This document shows, piece after piece, positions 1 through 8,022 of a stretch of DNA of 18,234 nucleotides. The notes beneath the pieces were generated by a model that was given only the letters and a program-made list of their open reading frames with translations, did not search any database and had not been told where the DNA came from. The DNA lies in NCBI GenBank assembly GCA_031539425.1, contig JAVKLI010000088.1, positions 1 through 18,234 of the forward strand. The letters are read 5' to 3'. Made by a program: the position numbers and the translations under genes. The DNA comes from UBA4416 sp031539425 (GTDB lineage Bacteria; Bacteroidota; Bacteroidia; B-17B0; Aurantibacillaceae). Position 1 is the first letter of the stretch; the number at the start of each line of letters is the position of its first letter.

Positions 1-104
1 GTGTCTTTAGTGTCAGCACAAGATTTTGTAAGAAAGGTAAAACCGTTAGACATGTCTTTAAATACACATAATCTATAATTAGTTGGATGAATTTCTTTTT
101 TCAT
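1..104 (-). CDS. rpmE2: Ribosomal protein L31 type B, partial (N-terminal 34 residues)
   Basis: This is the start of the 50S subunit protein L31, cut by the left window edge. The minus strand from the ATG at 104-102 reads MKKEIHPTNYRLCVFKDMSN and continues with a FLTKS segment. This matches the type B L31 N-terminus (MKK-IHP-YR-VVF-DMS-FLTKS). Type A L31 carries a zinc-binding Cys pair near residue 16; this protein instead has the VFKDMSNG segment, so it is the zinc-independent form. A TAnnTTTG promoter box lies about 20 bases upstream. An IS3 remnant lies behind that promoter, so the upstream intergenic region has been disturbed. Confidence 0.9.
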   Translation of the reverse strand, partial: MKKEIHPTNYRLCVFKDMSNGFTFLTKSCADTKD

Positions 105-122
105 AATTTGATTGTTTAGATA

Positions 123-130
123 CAAATATA
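123..130 (-). promoter_or_regulatory. Bacteroidota -7 promoter box for rpmE2
   Basis: The minus strand reads TATATTTG, a perfect TAnnTTTG -7 element, 18 bases before the rpmE2 ATG. I see no clear TTG-type -33 element in the expected interval, which is close to the presumed left end of the IS remnant. Confidence 0.55.
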
Positions 131-151
131 ATATTTAATTCATTTATAAGG

Positions 152-1016
152 TGAGTTCTAAAAATTAGTTTTTAGAGATTTGACTAAAAATCGTAGAATC
201 CATTATTGTAAGCTCCCCCATTTAAGTACAACTTGAGAGTAGACTTTTTTATTATTTGAAAAGAAAACAGCAATCATATGTTTACCGCCTTCAATCCGGT
301 TTTTGTTTTGTCCTTTGCAAATATATTCAACTTTACTATACGTTATAGGCGCCATGCCTCCCAATAAATCGTGTGGTCGATGGTTATTATAGTCATGCAC
401 AAAGTTTGCTGTAACCTCACGAACTTCATCAAGGTTATCAAATATATAACTATCTAACACAACTTCTCTAAAGGTTTTATTAAACCTTTCAATAAATGCG
501 TTTTGTGTGGGCTTTCCTGGCTGAATGTGTTTAAATTCTATACCCTTTACTTCACTCCATTCTTTTGCAATGTTAGCAATAAATTCAGGTCTGTTAGCCA
601 TTCGTATTTTGGATGGCTTACCAAACTTATTTACAAGGTGGTTGAGTACCCATATCACTCTGCTACTTTTCAATGAATAATCCGTTTCAATGAATAGCAC
701 TTCACGATTAAAGTCGTCAATTACATTGAATGACCTAAACTTGCTGCTTGAGCTTAGTGCATCACTAGTAAAATCAATACTCCATGTATTGGTAAAGTTA
801 TTGGGAACTTGTAACGGTTCTTTTGTGCGGACTGGTAAACGTTTTTTCTAGTGGTAACTTCATTTCTTTATATACTCTGTGTAGTCGTTTGTGATTGATT
901 TGTTCATTGGCATTTTGTAATCTATGGTAGCACTTCCAAAAGCCTTCTCTGGGATTAGCTTGAGCTAATGCTGCTAATTTGCTTTGAAGGTATGCGTCAT
1001 TTATACAAGATTGTGT
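152..1016 (-). mobile_element. Truncated IS3-family insertion sequence remnant
   Basis: Recognisable IS3 orfB coding sequence runs on the minus strand from about 1016 down to the stop at 203. The downstream end of the element may be near 152, where TGAGTTCTAAAAATTAG begins with the TG typical of IS3 ends. A perfect 7-bp hairpin (158-164 with 169-175) also lies there. No matching inverted end, no orfA and no N-terminal part of orfB is visible beyond 1016, so the element is truncated on its upstream side. The left boundary is inferred. Confidence 0.65.
203..1016 (-). pseudogene. IS3-family transposase OrfB, degraded (frameshift, mutated catalytic Asp, 5' truncated)
   Basis: This is a DDE integrase-type transposase of an IS3 element. 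The segment from 1016 to about 848 encodes the helical region before the catalytic core, including REGFWKCYHRL and HKRLHRVYKEM. The catalytic core continues in another frame from about 845 to 203, including the TWSIDFTSDAL motif (first Asp) and HIQPGKPTQNAFIERFN (last Glu). The switch falls in a run of six A (842-847 on the plus strand); deleting one A restores a continuous protein. The second catalytic Asp, normally in D-N-G-P-E-F, is Ala: the sequence reads MANRPEF. An in-frame TAA precedes the readable part at 1019-1017. The product cannot be an active transposase. The longest intact stretch, 203-700, is only the C-terminal part. Confidence 0.88.
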
Positions 1017-1108
1017 TTATTTAAGTACTTGTAAAATGATTTTGCTAAGCTAAAATGTAAAATAGAAATACATTTTTAAATGTTTTTATAAAAATTAAAG
1101 CAAAATTG

Positions 1109-1116
1109 TATATTTG
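1109..1116 (+). promoter_or_regulatory. Bacteroidota -7 promoter box for yceD-rpmF
   Basis: TATATTTG matches the TAnnTTTG -7 consensus and ends 24 bases before the yceD ATG at 1141. It probably drives yceD and rpmF. I see no convincing -33 element. The remnant's readable coding sequence ends about 90 bases upstream, so the promoter appears intact. Confidence 0.6.
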
Positions 1117-1140
1117 CCCCCTTTATTGACAATTTGAATT

Positions 1141-1611
1141 ATGGGAAAAAGTAAAATCCTTATACCCTTTGGTGGACTAGCAATTGGAGAACACGAATTT
1201 GAATTTGAAATAAACAATACGTTCTTTGAATTATTTAATGAAAATGAGGCTTTACAAGGTAATGTTACTTTAAAAGTAGTATTGTTAAAGCAAAATAGTT
1301 TACTTCAATTATTTATTTCATTTAATGGTAATATTAAAACAGAATGTGATAGATGCTTAGTTAACAGCGATTTTCCAATATCTGGAAAAGAACGGTTAGT
1401 TATAAAACATGGCGATACTTCTGAAACCAATGAAGATATACTAGTGCTTAGAATGGGTTTAGAAGAAGCTGACATTACCCAATACGTTTATGAATACATA
1501 GCCACAGCCATTCCACTTAAAAAAATACCTTGCGAAGCAGTTAAACCATTTAATAATACAATTTGCGACCAAGTACTGCTACAAAAATTAAATCATTTTT
1601 CAAATAACTAA
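1141..1611 (+). CDS. yceD: DUF177 / YceD family protein
   Basis: This 156-residue protein belongs to the DUF177 (YceD) family, which is typically encoded just upstream of rpmF and is linked in the literature to 23S rRNA or large-subunit biogenesis. The diagnostic ECDRCL motif is at residues 68-73, giving a Cys-x-x-Cys pair (C69, C72). Two more cysteines lie near the C-terminus in IPC and TIC contexts, in the region where family members carry a second Cys pair. The start at 1141 follows a TAnnTTTG promoter. It is followed after 59 bases by rpmF, the canonical order. Length is normal for Bacteroidota homologues. The exact molecular role is unknown. Confidence 0.85.
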   Translation: MGKSKILIPFGGLAIGEHEFEFEINNTFFELFNENEALQGNVTLKVVLLKQNSLLQLFISFNGNIKTECDRCLVNSDFPISGKERLVIKHGDTSETNEDILVLRMGLEEADITQYVYEYIATAIPLKKIPCEAVKPFNNTICDQVLLQKLNHFSNN

Positions 1612-1670
1612 TTTCATTAAATAAAAAAGTAACAAATAAAAAACATTAACCAATTTTAAACTAAAATACA

Positions 1671-1877
1671 ATGCCTAATCCAAAACGAAAACTATCCCGA
1701 TCTAGAAGAGACTCAAGAAGAGCAACCTACAAAGCACCTACTAATACGATTGCTAAAGACACAACCACCGGTCAAGCACACTTATACCACCGCGCACATT
1801 GGCACGAAGGTAAATTGTATTACAAAGGCAAAGTAGTAATGCAAAAAAATGTTGCTGCATCTGAAGCAGCAGCTTAA
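1671..1877 (+). CDS. rpmF: 50S ribosomal protein L32
   Basis: This 68-residue basic protein starts MPNPKRKLSRSRRDSRR, the L32 N-terminal signature, and continues with the HLYHRAHWHEGKLYYKGK segment typical of Bacteroidota L32. The two Cys-x-x-Cys zinc ligand pairs of classical L32 are absent and the protein contains no Cys, so it is a zinc-independent form. It follows yceD, as in most bacteria. The genes usually found next (plsX, fabH) are not present; secDF comes 103 bases later. Confidence 0.95.
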   Translation: MPNPKRKLSRSRRDSRRATYKAPTNTIAKDTTTGQAHLYHRAHWHEGKLYYKGKVVMQKNVAASEAAA

Positions 1878-1980
1878 AAGTAAAACATTATTTAATTTTA
1901 CACATCAGTTATATTTACTGAAAATACGTTTAAAATTAAATTAAAAAAAAATCATTTTACATTTTAAATATTTATAAATC

Positions 1981-4900
1981 ATGCAAAACAAAGGCACCAT
2001 CAAAACATTGGCTATATTACTAACACTAGCTTGTGTTTTTTATTTATCGTTTTCATTAATTACTAAAGGGGTAGAACAAGATGCAAAAGACTTTGCTTCT
2101 AACCTCACTTCTAGTGCCGCAATTCAACAAAAAGCTAAAGAAGCGTCAAAAGGAGAAGCTACAAAAATAGCCTCTTACATTGATTCTGTTAATGTAAAAT
2201 TAATAGATAAATATTTAGATTCTATAAAAAAACAACCTGTTTATGATTTATTATTGGCAAACTATACATTTGAAGAGTGTAAAAAACGTGAAATAAATTT
2301 AGGTTTAGATTTAAGAGGTGGCATGAATGTAACTTTAGAAATTTCTGTTGCCGATATACTTAAAAACTTATCAAATAATAATCCTGATGCCGCTTTTAAT
2401 GCTGCTATAGATGAAACTAAAAAAAATCTTGGGCAAGGCAATGATGATTTTTTAACCTTATTTAAAAAAATATACAAAAAAAATGTACCAAATGGCAAAT
2501 TAGCTAACCTTTTTCAAACTATTGAATTAAAAGGTAAAGTAAACTTAAATTCAACAAACGATGAAGTTTACACGTTTATAAGAGAAAAAATTAACGAGGC
2601 CATTTCTAACTCCGAAAAAACATTCCGTTCTCGCATAGACAGATTTGGCGTAGCACAACCAAATATTCAAAAATTAGGCAGCTCTGGTCGTATATTAGTT
2701 GAACTTCCAGGCGTAAAAGATAAAGAACGCGTAAGAGAATTATTACAAGGTACCGCCAACCTAGAATTTTGGGAAACTTACGAAAATATAGAAGTAGCTA
2801 ATGCGTTTGAAAAAGCAAATAAAAAAATAAAAAACATATTATATCCTGATTTTGAATCTGCTTCAGATTCTTTAAAAGCAGACACAACCAACACCATTGT
2901 AGCTAAAGGAAAGGTAAAAAATAAAAAAACAGTTAAGTTAGAAACTATAAAAAAAGATACTACTAACTTAGCAAAATCTATTGCTAGTACAACCAGCTTA
3001 ACTCCACAACAGCAGCAAGATACAGCGTATAATAATTTTATCAAACGTTACCCATTATATTCTTTATACTCTCCTTTAAAGGCAGCTGTTTATCAAGATC
3101 AAGATAAGAAATACAATTATATACCAGGCCCCGTAGTAGGTTATGCTCTTAAAAAAGATACAGCCCTTATTAATTCCTATTTAAAAATGGATAAAGTAAA
3201 AGCCCTTTTTCCATCTAGAATGGTATTTATGTGGGGTGCTAAGCCAGATTTAAAAGGTGAAGCTCCTAATCAATACGAAACCTTTAGTTTATATGCTATT
3301 AAAGCGGACAAAAACGGAAAACCTGCTATGTCTGGAGATATTATTACAGACGCACGCCCTGATTTTGATGCTCAAAGCGGCGGACATCCTTTTATTAGTA
3401 TGTCTATGAATGGTGAAGCGGCAACCAATTGGGCTAAATTAACCAAAGCCAACTCACCACAAGGAAATCAAAAAGGTAAAAGTATTGCTGTTGTTATGGA
3501 CAATATGGTTTATTCAGCTCCTACAGTTAATGGCGAAATTAAAGGTGGTCAATCCCAAATTACAGGAAACTTTTCAGTAGAAGAAGCGGGCATTTTAGCC
3601 GCAGTATTAAGTGCTGGTAAACTACCTGTTGCAGCTCATATTGTAGAAGAAAGCGTGGTAGGTCCTACCCTTGGGCAAGAAGCTATAGACTCTGGCTTAA
3701 ATTCATTTTTAATTGCCTTACTAGTAATACTTGTATTTATGTATGCTTATTATAATAAAGCAGGTATGGTAGCTAACATAGCCCTTATTTTTAATATGTT
3801 TTTTATAATGGGGGTACTTACTTCAATGAATGCCGTATTAACATTACCAGGTATAGCTGGTATCGTACTTACCATTGGCTTGGCTGTTGATGCCAATATC
3901 TTAATATTTGAACGTGTACGTGAAGAGTTAGCACTTGGAAAAAACATTTCTAACTCAATAAAAGAAGGATTTAAACATGCAATGAGTTCTATTATTGATT
4001 CAAACGTAACGTTAGCTATACTTGCAATCATTTTAATGGTATTTGGATCAGGCCCTGTGCAAGGTTTTGCAACCACTTTATTAATAGGTATTGGCGCTTC
4101 TTTATTTTCAGCTATATTAATCACACGTGTAATTTTTGAATGGATGCTTGAACGTAAAATGACTTTACCTTTTGATAATTCATACACAAGTAACGCTTTC
4201 AAAAATGTATCATTTGATTTTGTTGGTAAAAGAAAATGGTATTATTTATTATCTACAATAGTTATTGTGCTAGGCGTTGTATTTTACTTTAAAAATGACG
4301 GTTTTAAATTAGGTGTTGATTTTAAAGGCGGACGCACATACCAAGTGCAATTTGAAAAAGAAATGAATACCGACGCAGTAAAACAAGCTTTAGGTAATGT
4401 GTTTAAAGAGGCCAGTTTAGAAGTTAAAACTGTTGGTTCGGCTAATAAATTAAAAATAACAACTTCATATAGAGTATCAGATAACTCACCAACTGTAGAT
4501 ACAGAGGTGGAGAAAGCACTAGAAACAGGTTTACAAACTTTACAAGCAAAACATGAAATTATAAGTCAGCAAAAAGTAGGTCCTACAATAGCTACAGATA
4601 TTTTATATGGTGCTTATGGCTCTATATTATTTTCGAGCTTAATTATGTTTTTATACATTGTAATAAGATTCAAAAAGTGGCAATACGGCTTAGGCGCAGT
4701 TATAGCCTTATTTCACGATGTGTTAATAGTGTTATCATTTTACACCATACTTGATGGTGTATTTGCAGGATTAAACTTAGAGATTGGTCAAGATTTTATT
4801 GCAGCTATATTAACCGTTATGGGTTATACCATGACAGAAACTGTAGTTGTATTTGATAGAATTAGAGAACGTTTATCTGAAAAAGGCAATTTAGATGTAG

Positions 4901-5130
4901 CAGGAGAAGAGCGTATTAAACTAATTAATTACGCACTAAATAGCACATTAAGTAGAACCATTTTAACTTCATTAACTGTATTTTTTGTACTCTTAGTTAT
5001 ATTTATATTTGGAGGTGAAAGCATCAGAGGCTTTATCTTTGCTTTATTAATAGGACGTATTATTGGTACTTATTCTTCACTTTGTATTTCTACTCCTATT
5101 GTTGTAGATTTTGACAAAAAGAAAAAGTAA
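1981..5130 (+). CDS. secDF: Fused protein translocase subunit SecDF
   Basis: This inner-membrane protein uses the proton-motive force to complete Sec-dependent export. At 1049 residues it is SecD and SecF fused head to tail, the normal form in Bacteroidota. The SecD half has an N-terminal membrane helix (about 8-28), the GLDLRGG motif (108-114), a large periplasmic region and a membrane block with VDANILIFERVREE (D637). The SecF half starts with a helix near 755-770, has GVDFKGG at 778-784 and ends with a membrane block containing VVVFDRIRE. The periplasmic part carries a Lys/Thr/Gln-rich low-complexity stretch at about 295-347. One oddity is that the SecF-half motif usually written GYS-N-DTVVVFDR reads GYTMTETVVVFDR, so the usual Asp is Glu953. 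pruA begins 23 bases downstream and may be cotranscribed. Confidence 0.96.
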   Translation: MQNKGTIKTLAILLTLACVFYLSFSLITKGVEQDAKDFASNLTSSAAIQQKAKEASKGEATKIASYIDSVNVKLIDKYLDSIKKQPVYDLLLANYTFEECKKREINLGLDLRGGMNVTLEISVADILKNLSNNNPDAAFNAAIDETKKNLGQGNDDFLTLFKKIYKKNVPNGKLANLFQTIELKGKVNLNSTNDEVYTFIREKINEAISNSEKTFRSRIDRFGVAQPNIQKLGSSGRILVELPGVKDKERVRELLQGTANLEFWETYENIEVANAFEKANKKIKNILYPDFESASDSLKADTTNTIVAKGKVKNKKTVKLETIKKDTTNLAKSIASTTSLTPQQQQDTAYNNFIKRYPLYSLYSPLKAAVYQDQDKKYNYIPGPVVGYALKKDTALINSYLKMDKVKALFPSRMVFMWGAKPDLKGEAPNQYETFSLYAIKADKNGKPAMSGDIITDARPDFDAQSGGHPFISMSMNGEAATNWAKLTKANSPQGNQKGKSIAVVMDNMVYSAPTVNGEIKGGQSQITGNFSVEEAGILAAVLSAGKLPVAAHIVEESVVGPTLGQEAIDSGLNSFLIALLVILVFMYAYYNKAGMVANIALIFNMFFIMGVLTSMNAVLTLPGIAGIVLTIGLAVDANILIFERVREELALGKNISNSIKEGFKHAMSSIIDSNVTLAILAIILMVFGSGPVQGFATTLLIGIGASLFSAILITRVIFEWMLERKMTLPFDNSYTSNAFKNVSFDFVGKRKWYYLLSTIVIVLGVVFYFKNDGFKLGVDFKGGRTYQVQFEKEMNTDAVKQALGNVFKEASLEVKTVGSANKLKITTSYRVSDNSPTVDTEVEKALETGLQTLQAKHEIISQQKVGPTIATDILYGAYGSILFSSLIMFLYIVIRFKKWQYGLGAVIALFHDVLIVLSFYTILDGVFAGLNLEIGQDFIAAILTVMGYTMTETVVVFDRIRERLSEKGNLDVAGEERIKLINYALNSTLSRTILTSLTVFFVLLVIFIFGGESIRGFIFALLIGRIIGTYSSLCISTPIVVDFDKKKK

Positions 5131-5153
5131 TAAATTTAATTTTACAAAACTAT

Positions 5154-6785
5154 ATGCCAAAAGGGATTTATAAAATACCACAAGCAGTTAATGAACCTGT
5201 AAAAAGTTATGTGTCAAAAAGTGCCGAACGTATTGAACTACAGGCGATGCTTAAAACCTTAAGGAGTAAAACTATAGATGTACCTATGTATATTGGGTCA
5301 CAACAAGTTACTAGCGAAACTAAAATTCGCATGAGCCCACCACACGACCACAAACATACACTGGGATATTTTAACAAAAGTACTAAAGAACATGTTAAAC
5401 AAGCCATAGATGCCGCTTTACAAGCTAAAGAACAGTGGGAAAACTTAGCTTGGGAACAACGCTCTAGCATATTTTTAAAGGCAGCCGAATTATTAGCAGG
5501 GCCTTACCGTGCAAAACTAAATGCAGCCACCATGCTTGGGCAAAGCAAAAATGCCTACCAAGCAGAAATTGATAGCGCCTGCGAGATGATTGATTTTTTA
5601 AGATTTAATGTACAGTATGTATCTGAAATTTATGCTGAGCAACCGATTTCTTCGCCTGGCATTTGGAATAGAGTAGAGTGGAGGCCTTTAGAAGGATTTA
5701 TTTATGCGCTTACCCCATTTAATTTTACTGCAATTGCGGGTAATTTGCCAACCTGTTGTGCTATGATGGGAAATGTAGTAGTTTGGAAGCCTAGCAATAC
5801 TCAAGTATATAGCGCCAATGTATTAATGGAAATATTTAAAAAAGCAGGTTTACCAGATGGTGTTATTAATTTAATATACCCAAGTGGGCCAGATGCTGCA
5901 GATGTAGTATTTAAACATCCACAGTTTGCTGGTATCCATTTTACAGGTAGTACAGAAGTATTTAAAAATATTTGGAAAACCATAGGAGAAAATATTCACA
6001 CCTACAAATCATATCCACGTGTTGTTGGCGAAACTGGTGGTAAAGATTTTATACTAGCTCATCCATCAGCTGATGTAGATGTATTAGCTACAGCATTATC
6101 TCGTGGCGCATTTGAATACCAAGGACAAAAATGTTCCGCAGCATCAAGAGCTTATATACCAAGTAATATTTGGAATGAAGTAAAAGAAAAGTTAGTTGCC
6201 GATGTGAAATCAATGAAGGTAGGTCCTACAGAAGATTTTACAAATTTTATAAATGCTGTAATAGATGAAAACAGCTTTGATAAAATAACATCATACATAG
6301 AAAAAGCAAAAACAGATGTTGATGCAGAAATTATATGTGGCGGAACCTTTGATAAAACCAAAGGTTATTTTATTACACCTACTGTAATTGTTACTAAAAA
6401 CGCTAAATATATAACTATGTGTGAAGAACTATTTGGCCCTGTATTAACTATTTATGTTTATGATGCAAATAATTTTAGTGAGGTATTAGATATCTTAAAT
6501 ACAACATCAGAATACGCCTTAACGGGAGCCATCATATCTCAAGATAGGTACGCTATAGAATTAGCAACAAAAAAACTACACCAAGCTGCGGGTAATTTTT
6601 ATATTAATGATAAGTGCACGGGCGCAGTTGTTGGTCAGCAGCCATTTGGCGGTGCCAGAGGTAGTGGTACTAACGATAAAGCGGGTTCAAAAATTAATTT
6701 ATTACGTTGGGCATCACCACGTACAATTAAAGAAACTTTTAACCCTCCTACAGATTATAAATACCCGTTTTTATTGGTGGATTAA
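5154..6785 (+). CDS. pruA: L-glutamate gamma-semialdehyde dehydrogenase (1-pyrroline-5-carboxylate dehydrogenase)
   Basis: This enzyme oxidises glutamate semialdehyde (from proline or ornithine breakdown) to glutamate with NAD+. The 543-residue protein is a stand-alone P5C dehydrogenase of the aldehyde dehydrogenase superfamily, not the PutA fusion. It shows the oxyanion Asn190 in TPFNFTA, the FTGST cofactor motif (263-267), the general base Glu293 in GETGGKD and the catalytic Cys327 in GQKCSAASR. A C-terminal PFGGARGSGTNDKAG segment is typical of the family. It follows secDF with a 23-base gap and converges with the permease gene, with only 10 bases between the stop codons and no obvious terminator. 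No putA or proline dehydrogenase gene is in the window. Confidence 0.96.
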   Translation: MPKGIYKIPQAVNEPVKSYVSKSAERIELQAMLKTLRSKTIDVPMYIGSQQVTSETKIRMSPPHDHKHTLGYFNKSTKEHVKQAIDAALQAKEQWENLAWEQRSSIFLKAAELLAGPYRAKLNAATMLGQSKNAYQAEIDSACEMIDFLRFNVQYVSEIYAEQPISSPGIWNRVEWRPLEGFIYALTPFNFTAIAGNLPTCCAMMGNVVVWKPSNTQVYSANVLMEIFKKAGLPDGVINLIYPSGPDAADVVFKHPQFAGIHFTGSTEVFKNIWKTIGENIHTYKSYPRVVGETGGKDFILAHPSADVDVLATALSRGAFEYQGQKCSAASRAYIPSNIWNEVKEKLVADVKSMKVGPTEDFTNFINAVIDENSFDKITSYIEKAKTDVDAEIICGGTFDKTKGYFITPTVIVTKNAKYITMCEELFGPVLTIYVYDANNFSEVLDILNTTSEYALTGAIISQDRYAIELATKKLHQAAGNFYINDKCTGAVVGQQPFGGARGSGTNDKAGSKINLLRWASPRTIKETFNPPTDYKYPFLLVD

Positions 6786-6795
6786 ATTGAGTTTT

Positions 6796-7872
6796 TTATT
6801 TAAGTGTAATTCTAGGGTCTAATAAACAATAAATAAAATCTACACATACATTTATAATTGTAAACATAAATGCAAAAAACAATGTAGCTCCCATTACAAC
6901 CGGTAAGTCATTTTTTGATAACGCTTCAAAAACTTCAAAACCGATTCCTTTCCAATTAAAGATATATTCCACAAAAACAGCGCCAGCTAAAAGGCTTGCA
7001 AACCAGCCAGATATTGATGTTATAACGGGTGCTATAGCGTTTTTTAAAGCCTGTTTAAATAGTATTTGAAATGTACTCAATCCTTTTGCTTTTGCAGTAA
7101 GTATATATTCTTTATTTAAAACATCAATTAATGATTCTCTAGTTAGTTGTATAAGCGTGGCTAGTGGCCTAATTCCTAAAGTAAGGGTTGGTAATAATAC
7201 ATTTTTTAAACATAATGTTTTTCCATGCCACACATCAATGTTAAATAAACTGCCTGTTGGTGATAAGTTCGTATAATCTTTTAATATATATGCAAAAATC
7301 CAGGCTATAATTAATCCTACAAAAAAAGATGGCGCTGAAATACCAACAGAAGATAAGCTTAAGCAAATTTTATCAAACCATGATTTTTTATACAATGCGC
7401 ATAAAATTCCAAATGAAATACCAATAACGCATGCAAGAAACATTGAAGAGGTTGCTAAAATAAAAGTTGTAGGGATAGTTTCTTTTAAAATATGATTTAC
7501 TGGACGTTTACTAATATAAGATTGTCTTAAATATGGCGGTTTAAAAACTAAAATAAATGAATCAAATAATTTGAATGAAGTGTAAATTGATATTTTTTTT
7601 GCATTAAAATAAAATGCATGTTTCACATCTGCATTATTATAAATTGAAATTATAGATAAGTCATTAATATATTTTGCATATTGAATGGCAAGTGGAAGAT
7701 TTGTTCCTAGATCTTGATTTACAGCCTCAACTGAGGCTTTATTTACTTTTTGTCCTAAAATGATTAAAGCTGGATCTCCAGGCAATAATTGAAATAAAAA
7801 AAACAAAACAGATGCTACTCCAAATAAAACCAAAAAAGATTGAGCTATTTTTTTAAAAATATATTGTAACAT
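6796..7872 (-). CDS. DppB/OppB-like ABC transporter permease
   Basis: This 358-residue integral membrane protein belongs to the BPD_transp_1 permease family of peptide, nickel and opine importers. It has an N-terminal helix (about 9-30) followed by LLPGDPA, which is characteristic of DppB-type permeases. A long extracytoplasmic segment (about 40-130) follows, then five further predicted helices. The EAA loop that contacts the ATPase is at about 255-280 (EYILTAKAKGLS then QALKNAI), and the protein ends in LLDPRI, as DppB proteins do. No substrate-binding protein, second permease or ATPase gene is nearby, so the substrate is unknown. The ATG lies only 11 bases after the 3' end of tRNA-Arg(CCT), which suggests cotranscription with the tRNA. 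Confidence 0.88.
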   Translation of the reverse strand: MLQYIFKKIAQSFLVLFGVASVLFFLFQLLPGDPALIILGQKVNKASVEAVNQDLGTNLPLAIQYAKYINDLSIISIYNNADVKHAFYFNAKKISIYTSFKLFDSFILVFKPPYLRQSYISKRPVNHILKETIPTTFILATSSMFLACVIGISFGILCALYKKSWFDKICLSLSSVGISAPSFFVGLIIAWIFAYILKDYTNLSPTGSLFNIDVWHGKTLCLKNVLLPTLTLGIRPLATLIQLTRESLIDVLNKEYILTAKAKGLSTFQILFKQALKNAIAPVITSISGWFASLLAGAVFVEYIFNWKGIGFEVFEALSKNDLPVVMGATLFFAFMFTIINVCVDFIYCLLDPRITLK

Positions 7873-7883
7873 TTAATTGATAG

Positions 7884-7955
7884 TGGCTCCGGCAAGAATC
7901 GAACTTGCATCTAAAGTTTAGGAAACTTCTATTCTATCCATTGAACTACGGGGCC
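7884..7955 (-). tRNA. tRNA-Arg (anticodon CCT)
   Basis: The minus strand folds into a complete 72-base cloverleaf. The D stem is GTTC/GAAT, the anticodon stem GAAGT/ACTTT with loop TTCCTAA, and the T stem GCAAG/CTTGC with loop TTCGATT. The anticodon CCT reads AGG. The discriminator is A and CCA is not encoded. The acceptor arms are GGCCCCG and CGGAGCC, which leaves a C4-A69 mismatch; a T at position 4 would give a perfect stem. The gene sits between the membrane protein at 8023-8517 and the permease gene. Confidence 0.93.
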
Positions 7956-8022
7956 TTAACTGATGGTTGTGAAACTGAATTAGTGAATGTATTTGCTTGA
8001 TTTAAATTATATTTTGTAGTAA

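Noticed and set aside
1070..1087. 6-bp hairpin followed by T residues upstream of yceD, like a plus-strand terminator
   Set aside because: There is no plus-strand gene upstream for it to terminate, the loop is only two bases, and the stem has one G-C pair.
1899..1925. TCAGT/ACTGA hairpin after rpmF as a terminator
   Set aside because: The stem has only five pairs and is followed by AAAATACG rather than a T-run, so it is too weak to call.
3750..4202. 150-codon minus-strand reading frame inside secDF
   Set aside because: It lies wholly inside the strongly supported secDF gene, has no family resemblance and is an antisense shadow.
6607..6822. Plus-strand reading frame overlapping the end of pruA
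   Set aside because: It is out of frame with pruA over its conserved C-terminus and has no start context or recognisable motif.
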